In this document: positions 8,029 through 17,303 of the stretch, one piece after another
Numbering within the stretch: position 1 is the first letter of the stretch
Layout of the letters: each line of letters begins with the position of its first letter
Source: Paenibacillus sp. FSL R7-0204
GTDB taxonomy: Bacteria; Bacillota; Bacilli; Paenibacillales; Paenibacillaceae
Assembly (NCBI RefSeq): GCF_038002225.1
Contig: NZ_JBBOCA010000001.1
Coordinates: 3,038,001 to 3,102,000 of the forward strand
Length of the DNA stretch: 64,000 bases
Direction of reading: 5' to 3'
Position numbers and translations under genes: made by a program
The notes under the pieces: generated by a model
Databases searched by the model: none
Seen by the model: the letters and a program-made list of their open reading frames with translations, nothing else
What the model was told of the DNA's origin: nothing

Positions 8029-8949
8029 TTGAAGGATTCCAAATGGACCTGGAGGACAGTGAGCCTGGTGTCCATCCTGGCAACTTTACTTTTGATTACA
8101 GGATTTGTGTATGCAGTGGGCGATATCCTGAACCCGAAGGGAGAGCAATTTCTCTCCTCCCTTCCGCAGGAGACGGCTGCACCGACAGCCGCGGCAAGTG
8201 ACGAATACAAGATCCTGGCGCTTGGCGATTCTCTGGCCAAAGGGACCGGCGACAACTCCGGGCAGGGGTTTGTTAAACGGACCGTGGATGCCTTGTCGGC
8301 CAATGGAGGAAAGGCAGAATTGCTGGGCAATATGGGCATTAACGGCCTGACCACAGCAGCCTTGCAGAGCAAGCTTCAGGAGGAAGGGGTGCAGTACGCG
8401 CTGCGTCAGGCGAATGTGATCCTGATCTCCATCGGCGGGAACGATCTGTTCCGGGGCTCGGATATTATGGGCACAGGCGGTAGCAGCGGACAAGCAGCCG
8501 CCTCAGCGAAGCCTTCGGAGCAAGCGGCACCTCAGAGCACAGAAGCCCCTGCGAATAACAAGGTAGAAGGCGTAGCGCCGGTTCCCACTGCATCTGCTGG
8601 CGATCTGACCCCGGAATCGCTCCTCTCCGCGCTGCCGGGGGCCGCTAAACGGCTGGGCAGCATACTGGATACAGTTGCAGAAGTGAATCCGCAGGCCCAG
8701 GTCTATTATATTGGACTGTATAATCCCTTCGGAGATATCGAGGGGCTATTAATTCCTGGTAATCAGGCGGTAACGGCTTGGAATAATGCGGCGATGGATA
8801 TGATCAACAGACATCAGAACATGACGCTTGTCCCGACCTTTGATCTGTTTGACCGCCATTTGGCGAAATACCTGTCGAGCGATCATTTTCACCCGAACGG
8901 GGACGGTTATCAGCGGATGAGCGAGCGGATTGTACAAGCCGTTCGTTGA
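8029..8949 (+). CDS. Membrane-anchored SGNH/GDSL hydrolase
   Basis: A 306-residue protein starting at TTG 8029, supported by GGAGGG (8017-8022) six bases upstream. Residues about 11-30 form one membrane anchor, so the catalytic domain should face the outside. Block I is KILALGDSLAKGTGD with the nucleophile serine, block III is SIGGNDLF, and block V is SDHFHPNGDGYQRM with the catalytic Asp and His. Residues about 150-190 are an Ala/Pro/Ser-rich insertion. The family includes lipases and acyl esterases acting on lipids or cell-wall glycans; the substrate is not predictable here. The ABC exporter gene begins 48 bp later on the same strand, so co-transcription is likely. Confidence 0.85.
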   Translation: MKDSKWTWRTVSLVSILATLLLITGFVYAVGDILNPKGEQFLSSLPQETAAPTAAASDEYKILALGDSLAKGTGDNSGQGFVKRTVDALSANGGKAELLGNMGINGLTTAALQSKLQEEGVQYALRQANVILISIGGNDLFRGSDIMGTGGSSGQAAASAKPSEQAAPQSTEAPANNKVEGVAPVPTASAGDLTPESLLSALPGAAKRLGSILDTVAEVNPQAQVYYIGLYNPFGDIEGLLIPGNQAVTAWNNAAMDMINRHQNMTLVPTFDLFDRHLAKYLSSDHFHPNGDGYQRMSERIVQAVR

Positions 8950-8997
8950 TCAGAAGATTTTTTGAACAGAAATGACTGTGGCAAGGAGCTGTATAAG

Positions 8998-9981
8998 ATG
9001 GCGAGAACTATTCATGAGTCACCGGGGGAAGAAGTCGTTCTGTCCGCCCGGGGAGTCCGCAAAAAAATCGGCCGCAAATGGATTATAGATGATGTCACGT
9101 TTGATGTGAAAAAAGGCGAAATCTTCGGCTTTCTCGGTCCGAACGGAGCCGGCAAAACCACAACCATCCGCATGCTGGTGGACCTGATCCGCCCGAGCGA
9201 AGGGACGATTACCGTCTGCGGCTACAATGTGAACCGGAATCCGGAAAAAGCGCTGCAATACGTCGGTTCCATTGTCGAGAATCCCGAGGTCTACACGTAT
9301 CTGACCGGCTGGGAGAACCTGCAGCATTTCGCCCGCATGCAGCCCGGAGTAGACGCGCAGCGGATTACCGAGGTCGTTGAGATCGTGCGGCTCGATCAGC
9401 GCATTCAAGATAAAGTCAGCACGTATTCGCTCGGTATGCGCCAGCGGCTCGGTATTGCCCAAGCCCTGCTCGGCCGTCCCCGGCTGCTGATTCTCGATGA
9501 GCCGACCAACGGCCTGGACCCGAAGGGGATCAAGGAGCTGCGCGAATTCATCCGTAAGCTGGCAGACGAAGGGCTGGCGGTCTTTGTGTCCAGTCATCTG
9601 CTGAGCGAAATTCAGCTGCTGTGCGACCGGGTAGCTATTATCAGCAAAGGCCGCGTACTCGCTGTAGGCGCTGTAGACGAATTGGTTGCCCGTAACTCAC
9701 CGTATGTCCTGTGGGAGCTGGAGCCGCTTCAGCGGGCAAGAGACATCATGACCGGGCGGCCGGATATCGCGCTGTTTCATCTGGACGAGGTTACCCTGGA
9801 TGACTCGGTCATCGCAGGCATGGGCGTGAATTCGCTGGTTACTGCAATGGACGAGGAGCTGATCCCGGAGATTGTTGCCGTGCTGGTTGCACAAGAGGTG
9901 GAAGTCCGGGCTGTGCATAAAATTAACCCTACACTGGAACAGCTATTCTTGAAGCTAACGGAAGGTGAAGCCATTGATTAA
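8998..9981 (+). CDS. ABC transporter ATP-binding protein (ABC-2 type exporter)
   Basis: A 327-residue ATPase. ATG 8998 has an AAGGAG site nine bases upstream and is preferred over the TTG at 8962. The domain has Walker A GPNGAGKTT, a Q-loop region near VENPEVYTYLTG, the signature YSLGMRQRLGIA, Walker B LLILDEPTNGLDP and the switch His in SSHLLSEI. The C-terminal 90 residues are the extension typical of CcmA/NatA/BcrA-like exporters. It overlaps the downstream permease start, indicating a two-gene transporter. Such systems export lipids, peptides or antibiotics; no substrate can be named from the sequence. Confidence 0.9.
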   Translation: MARTIHESPGEEVVLSARGVRKKIGRKWIIDDVTFDVKKGEIFGFLGPNGAGKTTTIRMLVDLIRPSEGTITVCGYNVNRNPEKALQYVGSIVENPEVYTYLTGWENLQHFARMQPGVDAQRITEVVEIVRLDQRIQDKVSTYSLGMRQRLGIAQALLGRPRLLILDEPTNGLDPKGIKELREFIRKLADEGLAVFVSSHLLSEIQLLCDRVAIISKGRVLAVGAVDELVARNSPYVLWELEPLQRARDIMTGRPDIALFHLDEVTLDDSVIAGMGVNSLVTAMDEELIPEIVAVLVAQEVEVRAVHKINPTLEQLFLKLTEGEAID

Positions 9982-10963
9982 CCTGCTGCCGCTCATCCGA
10001 AATGAGTGCCTGAAGATTATTAAAAAGAAACGTTTCTATATCATCCTGCTTATCCTGCTCGTGCTGGTGCCAATGTTTACCTATGCGCAAATGCGCATAG
10101 CCGAGCGCAGCCGTGACAAATTTAACTCTGACTGGAGACTGGAGATCCAGCAGCAGATTACCGACAATCAGAACTCGCTCGGCAGCGACCGGATTCCGGA
10201 GGAATGGAAGTCGTACCGGCGGATTTTTCTGCAGCAATTGCAGTATTATCTGGATCATGATGTGAATCCGAAGGAGCCGAGCGGAGTAACGTTCACCCGG
10301 GAGTTTGTCAATAATTCCGTCTCCCTGTTCATTCCGCTGCTGATCATGGCGGTTGCCTCCGACCTGGTCTCCGGGGAGCGGACGACAGGCACGATCAAAA
10401 TGCTGCTGACCCGCCCGGTCAGACGCTGGAAGGTACTGTTCAGCAAAATGGTAGCGCTGCTGATGTTCGTCTCGCTGATCGTCCTGTCCGTATTCGTGAT
10501 CAGCTATCTGGTCTCGGGGCTGGCTTTTGGCTATAAGGGATTCAATGTTCCGGTCTTTACAGGCTTTCAGCTTAACGGTGATACTGTGGATATGTCGAAG
10601 GTTCATGCCGTGGAGCAGTGGAAGTATCTGCTGATGCAGGGCGGGCTAATCTGGTATGTCAGCATCGTGGTGGCCCTGCTGGCCTTCATGGTGTCGGTGC
10701 TGGTCCGCAGCACGGCAGCGAGCATTGTAGTGATGATGGCGGCGCTGATTGCCGGAACCATCCTGACCAATATGGCTTCAGCCTGGACGGCGGCCAAATA
10801 TTTATTTATGGTCAACATGGAGCTGACGACTTATTTAGCGGGCACTCCTGCGCCGATTGAGGGCATGACACTGGGCTTTTCGATGGCGGTTCTGGGCATT
10901 TGGGGGCTTGCGGCCGTAATCATTTCATTCGCCGTCTTTACGAAACGGGATATTTTGAATTAG
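9965..10963 (+). CDS. ABC-2 type transporter permease
   Basis: A membrane subunit of up to 332 residues pairing with the preceding ATPase. The start is GTG 9965 or TTG 9974; the GGAAGG stretch at 9960-9965 would suit the TTG better, so the first three residues are uncertain. Both overlap the ATPase gene. Helices: residues about 20-38, then a long extracytoplasmic loop of about 75 residues, then helices near 110-130, 155-185, 220-245, 250-275 and 300-325. The segment DLVSGERTTGTIKMLLTRPVRRWKVLFSK is the characteristic cytoplasmic motif of ABC-2 membrane proteins. The next gene, parE, lies 72 bp downstream. Confidence 0.88.
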   Translation: MKPLINLLPLIRNECLKIIKKKRFYIILLILLVLVPMFTYAQMRIAERSRDKFNSDWRLEIQQQITDNQNSLGSDRIPEEWKSYRRIFLQQLQYYLDHDVNPKEPSGVTFTREFVNNSVSLFIPLLIMAVASDLVSGERTTGTIKMLLTRPVRRWKVLFSKMVALLMFVSLIVLSVFVISYLVSGLAFGYKGFNVPVFTGFQLNGDTVDMSKVHAVEQWKYLLMQGGLIWYVSIVVALLAFMVSVLVRSTAASIVVMMAALIAGTILTNMASAWTAAKYLFMVNMELTTYLAGTPAPIEGMTLGFSMAVLGIWGLAAVIISFAVFTKRDILN

Positions 10964-11035
10964 AATGTACAAAGTGAACGAAAACGTTTGTTTGCATTTT
11001 AGAGAGATAGGAAGACAAGAGAAGGAGGAGCATGA

Positions 11036-13018
11036 ATGCTCGAACAGATCGATATGTTTGCAAAAGTCTCTAAGAACGGCGAAGCCAGCCGGACTGGATA
11101 CGATGCTGACGACATTCAGGTGCTCGAAGGTCTGGTTGCGGTCCGCAAACGGCCCGGCATGTATATTGGCAGTACGAGTTCCTCGGGTCTGCACCATTTA
11201 GTATGGGAAATAGTGGATAATGCCGTAGACGAGCATTTGGCGAAGTATTGCTCGAAGATTGATATCACCCTCCGCAAAGACGGATCGGTGACCGTGATTG
11301 ATAACGGACGCGGAATACCAACCGGAATGCACAAGACAGGAGTCCCAACACCGCAGGTGGTATTCACCATTTTGCACGCAGGCGGCAAATTCGGCGGCTC
11401 CGGATACAAGAAGTCGGGCGGCCTGCACGGCGTCGGGGCTTCGGTAACCAACGCGTTGTCCGAGTGGCTGGAAGTAGAGATCTACCGGGAAGGAAAAATT
11501 CACCGCCAGCGCTTTGAATACTGGGTCGACAAGAACGGCAAAGAGCATGTCGGTGAGCCTGTAACCGGTCTTGAGATACTGGGAAATACGAATAAAACCG
11601 GTTCGAAGATTACCTTCAAGCCGGATATTCGCGTCTTCTCCGCAGGCATTGCGCTGAGTTATGATACGCTGGCTGAACGGGTACAGGAGATTGCTTTCCT
11701 GAATTCCGGCCTGAGGATCGTTCTGAGCGATGAGCGAAGCGGGCGTCAGGACGAATTCTTCTACGAAGGCGGCGCCAGCCAGTTCGTGCAATTCCTGAAC
11801 GAAGGCAAGGATGTCCTGCACGATGTGATCCATTTCAGCTCCGAGAAGGATGAGATCGAGGTGGAAATCGCGCTGCAGTATAATGCGGGGTATACGGAGA
11901 CGATCGCTTCTTTTGTCAACTCCATTCCTACCCGCAGCGGGGGAACGCACGAGACAGGCTTCAAGACAGCCTATACCCGTGTGCTGAATGATTACGCCCG
12001 CCGGACACAGCTGCTCAAGGAGAAGGACAAGAATCTGGAGGGCAATGATCTGCGTGAAGGCATGATGGCGGTCATCAGCATCAAGATGTCGGATGTGGAG
12101 TTTGTCGGACAGACGAAGGATCAGCTCGGAAGCGCATCTGCCCGCAGCGCGGTGGACTTCATTGTCTCTGAGCGGATGGCGCGGTTCCTGGAAGAGAACC
12201 CTCAGGTCGCACAGAGCCTGCTGAAGAAGTCGATTCAGGCCTCCAAGGCACGTGAAGCGGCCCGCAAAGCCCGGGATGAGATCCGCAGCGGCAAGAAGCG
12301 CAGTGAGAGTTCGAACCTGGGCGGCAAGCTGTCGCCTGCACAGTCCAAGGACGTTACACGTACCGAGATCTTCATCGTTGAGGGCGATTCGGCCGGAGGC
12401 TCCGCGAAGCAGGGCCGGGATTCCAAGATTCAGGCGATCCTGCCGTTGAAGGGCAAGCCGATGAACCCCGAAAAGGCCAAGCTGCTGGATATCCTGAAGA
12501 ATGACGAATACAAGGCGATCATTTCGGCAATCGGTGCGGGAATCGGGCCTGATTTTGCCGTGGAGGACAGCAATTATTCCAAAATCATCATTATGACCGA
12601 TGCCGATACGGACGGAGCGCATATCCAGGTGCTGCTGCTGACCTTCTTCTACCGCTACATGAAGCCTCTGATCGATGCCGGCAAGGTCTATATCGCCCAG
12701 CCGCCGCTGTATAAGCTGACGCGCAAATCGGGCAAGCTGGAGACGGTCCGTTATGCCTGGAGCGATGAGGAATTGCAGAATTATCTGAAGGAATTCGGGA
12801 AGAATTTCGAGCTGCAGCGCTACAAGGGACTGGGTGAGATGAACCCGGACCAGCTGTGGGAGACTACGATGAATCCCGAATCGCGTACGCTGCTTCAGGT
12901 GCAGATCGAGGATGCCGCCAAGGCGGAACGCCGCGTCTCCACCCTGATGGGTGATAAAGTCGATCCGCGTAAGCGCTGGATTGTCGAGAACGTCGACTTC
13001 ACCGAGATCGTGGAGTAA
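11036..13018 (+). CDS. parE: DNA topoisomerase IV subunit B
   Basis: The 660-residue ATPase subunit of topoisomerase IV, which decatenates daughter chromosomes. ATG 11036 follows AAGGAGG. The GHKL ATPase domain is N-terminal (EIVDNAVDEHLA with the Mg-binding Asn, DNGRGIPTGMH, GGLHGVGASVTNAL). The transducer follows, then the TOPRIM domain (EIFIVEGDSAGGSAKQGRD, IIMTDADTDGAHI) and the C-terminal YKGLGEMNPDQLWETTMNP. Length and the adjacent parC gene separate it from GyrB. ParE and parC are split by a 396-bp gap holding palindrome P5, which is longer than the gap usually seen between these genes. Confidence 0.96.
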   Translation: MLEQIDMFAKVSKNGEASRTGYDADDIQVLEGLVAVRKRPGMYIGSTSSSGLHHLVWEIVDNAVDEHLAKYCSKIDITLRKDGSVTVIDNGRGIPTGMHKTGVPTPQVVFTILHAGGKFGGSGYKKSGGLHGVGASVTNALSEWLEVEIYREGKIHRQRFEYWVDKNGKEHVGEPVTGLEILGNTNKTGSKITFKPDIRVFSAGIALSYDTLAERVQEIAFLNSGLRIVLSDERSGRQDEFFYEGGASQFVQFLNEGKDVLHDVIHFSSEKDEIEVEIALQYNAGYTETIASFVNSIPTRSGGTHETGFKTAYTRVLNDYARRTQLLKEKDKNLEGNDLREGMMAVISIKMSDVEFVGQTKDQLGSASARSAVDFIVSERMARFLEENPQVAQSLLKKSIQASKAREAARKARDEIRSGKKRSESSNLGGKLSPAQSKDVTRTEIFIVEGDSAGGSAKQGRDSKIQAILPLKGKPMNPEKAKLLDILKNDEYKAIISAIGAGIGPDFAVEDSNYSKIIIMTDADTDGAHIQVLLLTFFYRYMKPLIDAGKVYIAQPPLYKLTRKSGKLETVRYAWSDEELQNYLKEFGKNFELQRYKGLGEMNPDQLWETTMNPESRTLLQVQIEDAAKAERRVSTLMGDKVDPRKRWIVENVDFTEIVE

Positions 13019-13090
13019 GAGTAGTGGGAAGTGACGATTACTTCCGCTGTTTTTAATTTTTTGATGATTGGTTTAAGCGATAGCGAATAG

Positions 13091-13341
13091 AATATTCAAG
13101 ATTTGCCGGGAGATTTAGAATCAAGCGAAGCTGATTTTGGTGATGAGTAACGGAGGGGGATTTTGGAACTGTAGGAGCGGTAGCGACCGCCTTTGTCTCT
13201 GGATTTCTACCGCGAATAGCGGTTTCAATCAGGAAATCTGGAGACAACAGCGGCCGGAAGTCCAAATATTCACCGCAGTTACGGTTTACACCAATAGATT
13301 TTGTTTTATTCTTAAGAGCCAGGAAGGCAACTATTGAATAT
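13091..13341 (+). repeat. Palindromic intergenic element, full copy P5 between parE and parC
   Basis: Core 13147-13282 from GTAACGGAGGGGGATTTTG to CACCGCAGTTAC, with inner arms TTGTCTCTGGATTTC / GAAATCTGGAGACAA and central stem ACCGC-GAATA-GCGGT. The outer arms differ from other copies but pair with each other: AATATTCAA (13091-13099) with TTGAATAT near 13341, and AGAATCAAGC with a matching stretch ending in ATTCTT near 13314. It fills the gap between two genes expected to be co-expressed. Confidence 0.75.
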
Positions 13342-13414
13342 GCCATGAGTGCAGCGGCCAGATCATCAATAGTTACAAACGCGGACAGAATGAGGAACAG
13401 AAGGTGAAGAGGAA

Positions 13415-15856
13415 ATGAGCAGTTTATCAGAGCAATTTTTGCCGGCTTTTCTGGAAGAGGTCGTCGGTGACCGGTTTGGCCGGTATTCCAAATATATCAT
13501 TCAGGACCGGGCGATCCCCGATGTGCGCGACGGGCTGAAGCCTGTGCAGCGCCGGATTCTGTATGCCATGTACGATTCCGGCAATACGCCGGATAAGCCA
13601 TACCGCAAGTCGGCCAAAACCGTCGGTGACGTTATGGGTAACTACCATCCCCACGGGGATTCCTCGATCTACGACGGGATGGTGCGGATGGCACAGCCCT
13701 GGAAGATGGGGCATGTGCTGGTCGACGGACACGGCAACTGGGGGTCCATGGATGATGACCCGGCAGCGGCAATGCGTTATACAGAAGCGCGTCTGTCTCC
13801 GATTGCCATGGAGATGATGCGCGATATTGAGAAGCGCACCGTTCTGTTCAAGGACAACTTCGATAATACGGCCAAGGAGCCGGTGGTGGTCCCCTCCCGT
13901 TATCCGAACCTGCTGGTGAACGGGACGAGCGGGATCTCGGCCGGATTCGCCACAGAGATTCCACCGCATAACCTGCGGGAAGTCATCGACGCCTGTATCG
14001 CTGTCATGCAGAAGCCGGACATTGCGCTGGAGGATATCATGACCTTCATCAAGGGGCCGGATTTCCCGACAGGCGGAACCATTATGGGCGGAGACGGCAT
14101 TATGGATGCTTACCGCAGCGGCAAAGGCCGTATCTATCTGCGTTCCAAGACGGAGATTGAGAACCTGCGTGGCGGGAAGCAGCAGATCGTGATTACCGAG
14201 GTGCCTTTCCAGATCGTGAAATCACGGCTGGTGACCTCCATGGAGAACATCCGTCTGGAGAAAAAGATCGAAGGGATCGCTGAGGTCCGCGATGAGAGCG
14301 GCCGTGAGGGCCTGCGCATCGTGGTGGAGCTGAAGAAGGAGGCAGATGCACAAGGCGTCTTAGCCTATCTGCTCAAAAAAACCGACCTCCAAGTCACCTA
14401 CAACTTCAACATGGTAGCCATCGTTAACAAGGCTCCGCAGCAGCTGGGGCTCAAAGCGATCCTTGAAGCCTACATTGCTCATCAGCGTGAAGTGGTCACC
14501 CACCGTACCCGGTTCGATCTGGAGCGGGCGGAGGACCGTGCCCATGTCCTGGAGGGACTGGTCAAAGCGCTGAACATTCTGGATGAAGTGATCGCTGCCA
14601 TCAAGGCTTCGAAGAACCGTCAGGATGCCCAGAATAATCTGGTCTGGATGTTCGGCTTTAGCGAAAGACAGGCTGATTCCATCCTTACCTTGCAGCTCTA
14701 CCGACTTACTAATCTGGAGATTAACTCCCTTCAGAAGGAGCTGGATGAGATGCTGGCCCGGATAGCAGTGCTCCAGGGGATTCTGGACAGTGACAAGAAG
14801 CTGATTACCGTTATCCGCAAGGAGCTGCTGGAGATCCGTGACAAATACGGAATCGACCGCCGATCCCTGATTCAGGGAGAGGTAGAGGAGCTTAAGGTCA
14901 ACATGGAGGTTCTGGTCAATGCGGAGGATGTACTGGTTGCACTCTCTGCGGACGGCTATATCAAGCGGACAAGCATGCTGTCCTTCACCCGCTCGGGCGG
15001 AGAACGCCACTCTTCAGGCGTCAAGGATGGCGATCATATCGTCAAGCTGCTGGATCTGAATACCCGGGAGAGCCTGCTCGTCTTCACCCGCAAGGGTCAA
15101 TACTTCCTGCTTCCCGTGCATCAGATTCCAGAGTTCAAATGGAAAGAGCCGGGGACAGCCATCGTCAACGTCATCGGACTGAATAAGGGAGACAGTGTCG
15201 TCAGCGTACTGCCGGTCGGCAACCTGGAGGACCCGCTGGCTAGTCTGGTTTTCATCACCCGCAAGGGCCAGGTGAAGCGTACCGAGCTCAAGGAGTACTC
15301 TACAAGCCGTTCCGGCGCCGTTGCCGCCTGTAAGGTGGCCGAAGGTGATGAGATCATTACAGTCGCGCAGAGCAGGGGTGACAAGGACATCGTGTTGGTT
15401 ACACGTGAGGGTATGAGCATCCGTTTCCGTGAGAATGAAGTGAATCCTATGGGCCGGGTGGCCACAGGGGTTAGGGGAATACAGCTCCGTGAAGGAGATG
15501 AGGTCGTCTCCTGCTTCTGGGTCAGTGAGGATGAAGGCGAGATCCTGGCTATATCTGACATCGGCTATGCCAAACGTTCCCTGCTGGTGGATTATCCTTC
15601 CCAGAGCCGCGGAGGCAAGGGGATGCCAACCTTCGAGTTCAAGGAAGGCAAGCGTGTCCGCCCGAACGGCAGCAGGCTTGCAGGCGCATTCTATTGCAAG
15701 GAGCCGCTGGAGGTGACCGCGATCACCCAGAGCGGCGCTGTACATTCCTTCTCTTCTGAGTCGGCACCGATTGCTGAGCGCCGTTCTACAGGCAAGCAGC
15801 TGGTTGCTGTCGAGAAGAAGGACGAGATCGCTATTCTTTTTCAGGCCGTCAAGTAA
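13415..15856 (+). CDS. parC: DNA topoisomerase IV subunit A
   Basis: The 813-residue cleavage subunit of topoisomerase IV, close to the 806 of B. subtilis. The N-terminal winged-helix domain carries the active-site tyrosine at about residue 122 ([10 protein letters not shown]). The quinolone-determining region reads [11 protein letters not shown], with Ser83 intact and Asp87 where staphylococcal GrlA has Glu84. The tower and coiled-coil regions follow. The last 330 residues contain the beta-pinwheel repeats (for example [54 protein letters not shown]). A perfect hairpin terminator follows. ParE is immediately upstream on the same strand. Confidence 0.96.
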   Translation: MSSLSEQFLPAFLEEVVGDRFGRYSKYIIQDRAIPDVRDGLKPVQRRILYAMYDSGNTPDKPYRKSAKTVGDVMGNYHPHGDSSIYDGMVRMAQPWKMGHVLVDGHGNWGSMDDDPAAAMRYTEARLSPIAMEMMRDIEKRTVLFKDNFDNTAKEPVVVPSRYPNLLVNGTSGISAGFATEIPPHNLREVIDACIAVMQKPDIALEDIMTFIKGPDFPTGGTIMGGDGIMDAYRSGKGRIYLRSKTEIENLRGGKQQIVITEVPFQIVKSRLVTSMENIRLEKKIEGIAEVRDESGREGLRIVVELKKEADAQGVLAYLLKKTDLQVTYNFNMVAIVNKAPQQLGLKAILEAYIAHQREVVTHRTRFDLERAEDRAHVLEGLVKALNILDEVIAAIKASKNRQDAQNNLVWMFGFSERQADSILTLQLYRLTNLEINSLQKELDEMLARIAVLQGILDSDKKLITVIRKELLEIRDKYGIDRRSLIQGEVEELKVNMEVLVNAEDVLVALSADGYIKRTSMLSFTRSGGERHSSGVKDGDHIVKLLDLNTRESLLVFTRKGQYFLLPVHQIPEFKWKEPGTAIVNVIGLNKGDSVVSVLPVGNLEDPLASLVFITRKGQVKRTELKEYSTSRSGAVAACKVAEGDEIITVAQSRGDKDIVLVTREGMSIRFRENEVNPMGRVATGVRGIQLREGDEVVSCFWVSEDEGEILAISDIGYAKRSLLVDYPSQSRGGKGMPTFEFKEGKRVRPNGSRLAGAFYCKEPLEVTAITQSGAVHSFSSESAPIAERRSTGKQLVAVEKKDEIAILFQAVK

Positions 15857-15904
15857 TATCGGGTAAGAGTAATATCAAGTAAGAATATAAGACCGCTTTG
15901 AATG

Positions 15905-15946
15905 GCGCGGGCAGCTCTGGAGTGACGGGCTGCCCGCGCTTTTATA
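15905..15946 (+). terminator. Rho-independent terminator of parC
   Basis: GCGCGGGCAGC (15905-15915) and GCTGCCCGCGC (15929-15939) are perfectly complementary over 11 bp, followed by TTTTATAT. Confidence 0.92.
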
Positions 15947-16060
15947 TAAGGGGAATAGTTGCAGATAAGATTTTATTTTTCGTCCTTGAAGGATTTGGAA
16001 TTTTTCTGGCGAAAAAGTAAATATACCGGATAGAGATCCGCAGGAAAGGAAGGAATAAGT

Positions 16061-16504
16061 GTGCACTCCACTGAATTCAGTAAAATCTGGCATAAGATAT
16101 TAAAGGACTATAAGCTACATATGGACAGCAAGCTTGCCCCTACACTGACTGATGCCCAGCTAACCGTACTGGAATTGCTGCAGGAGCGTGATGCGATGAA
16201 GCCTTCTGATTTGGCCCCTCATCTGGCGACCAGCCCGGCGGCCGTGACGATGCTGCTTGACCGGATGGAGAAGCATAATCTGATTGTCCGTGAACGCGAT
16301 GCCTCGGACCGCAGAATTGTCTGGGTGAGCATCACCGAGACAGGCCAGCGGGAGACGCTGCGCGGACTGAAGGTCCGAAGTGACTTTTTTGCAGAAGCGC
16401 TGGACCCTATTTCCTCCCATAACCAGCAGCTGCTGCTCTACCTCATGGGGAAGATGGCGGTTGCCCCGGCAGTGGATGACGCAGCTTCGGTACAGTCCGT
16501 ATAA
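16061..16504 (+). CDS. MarR family transcriptional regulator
   Basis: A 147-residue dimeric winged-helix regulator starting at GTG 16061 after an AGGAAAGGAAGG purine tract. The wHTH spans about residues 30-95: LTDAQLTVLELL, then the recognition helix in SDLAPHLATSPAAVTMLLDRMEKHNLI, then the wing RERDASDRRIVWVSIT, which contains the family DxRxxxV/I pattern. Flanking helices form the dimer. It lies alone between the parC terminator and a convergent RluA gene, so its target is not evident; autoregulation is common in the family. Confidence 0.88.
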   Translation: MHSTEFSKIWHKILKDYKLHMDSKLAPTLTDAQLTVLELLQERDAMKPSDLAPHLATSPAAVTMLLDRMEKHNLIVRERDASDRRIVWVSITETGQRETLRGLKVRSDFFAEALDPISSHNQQLLLYLMGKMAVAPAVDDAASVQSV

Positions 16505-16535
16505 GCACCAACTGAGAGCCTATATAGGATAACGC

Positions 16536-16573
16536 AAAAGAGCAGGCTGCCCGTTAAAGGATAGCCTGCTTTT
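16536..16573. terminator. Bidirectional terminator between marR-type gene and RluA
   Basis: AGCAGGCT (16541-16548) and AGCCTGCT (16563-16570) pair, flanked by AAAAG on the left and TTTTG on the right, so it can end transcripts from both strands. The stop codon of the RluA gene lies in the loop. Confidence 0.85.
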
Positions 16574-17300
16574 GAATTTGCGGAGTCCATAGATTCCAGG
16601 GATAGGAACGGGGAGGCAGGGAGAGCAGCTCGACTTCCTCTTTGGTTACCGGATGCGGGAACCGGGTGAGTGCAGACCATAATGCAATCTGCTGTCCCGG
16701 TCTGTTCACGGCCGCACCGTACTTCTGATCTCCATAGAGCGGACAGCCAATGTCGCTTAGCTGAACGCGGATCTGGTGGGAGCGGCCGGTCAGCAGGTCA
16801 ATCCTCACGAGAGAATAGCCTTCTGCGGTACCAATCACGGTATAATCAAGGATAGCTTGCTTGCCGCCCGGCGTTCCCTCCCGGACAGCCTGGACAGTAT
16901 TGCTCTTAGAGTCCTTCAGCAGCGTATGCTCCAACCGGCCCTCTGCGCCCGGAAGCTGACCATGCACCACTGTCAGATAGACCTTCTGGAAGGCGTGGGT
17001 GCGGACACTCGCGGATAGCCGGGAGGCTGCTTTCGAGGTCTTGGCGAAGATCATCGCACCGCCTACAGGCCGGTCCAGCCGGTGAACCAGTCCCATGAAG
17101 ACGTTGCCCGGCTTCGCGTAGCGTTCCTTCACATCTTCCTTCAGCAGGGTCAGGAGATCCGGGTCGCCTGTAGCATCCTCCTGAACGGGAATGTTGACCG
17201 GCTTAACAATGCCTAGCAGATGGTTGTCCTCATATAGTATCTCGAACCGGGAGGGGCTGCTGCCGGATTCTCCTGCTGCGCCGTTATTCGTTCCGGTCAT
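16554..17300 (-). CDS. RluA family pseudouridine synthase
   Basis: A 248-residue RNA pseudouridine synthase of the RluA family. The catalytic block is visible as GLVHRLDRPVGGAMIFAKTS, with the essential Asp in HRLD. Other family segments are LLGIVKPVNIPV at the N-terminus, SLVRIDLLTGRSHQIRVQLSDIGCPLYGDQKYG and the C-terminal ALTRFPHPVTKEEV. There is no S4 domain, so it is a short RluA-type enzyme and the target RNA position cannot be assigned. It starts three bases after the methyltransferase stop codon, so the two RNA-modification genes are translationally coupled. Confidence 0.9.
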   Translation of the reverse strand: MTGTNNGAAGESGSSPSRFEILYEDNHLLGIVKPVNIPVQEDATGDPDLLTLLKEDVKERYAKPGNVFMGLVHRLDRPVGGAMIFAKTSKAASRLSASVRTHAFQKVYLTVVHGQLPGAEGRLEHTLLKDSKSNTVQAVREGTPGGKQAILDYTVIGTAEGYSLVRIDLLTGRSHQIRVQLSDIGCPLYGDQKYGAAVNRPGQQIALWSALTRFPHPVTKEEVELLSLPPRSYPWNLWTPQIQKQAIL

Positions 17301-17303
17301 GGC

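Noticed and set aside
10985..11005. Possible LexA/SOS box (CGAAAACGTTTG) before parE
   Set aside because: The half-sites and spacing do not match the Bacillota LexA consensus CGAAC-n4-GTTCG; it is only a partial dyad.
11198..12622. 474-residue open frame on the minus strand
   Set aside because: Antisense shadow of parE with no start signal or domain pattern.
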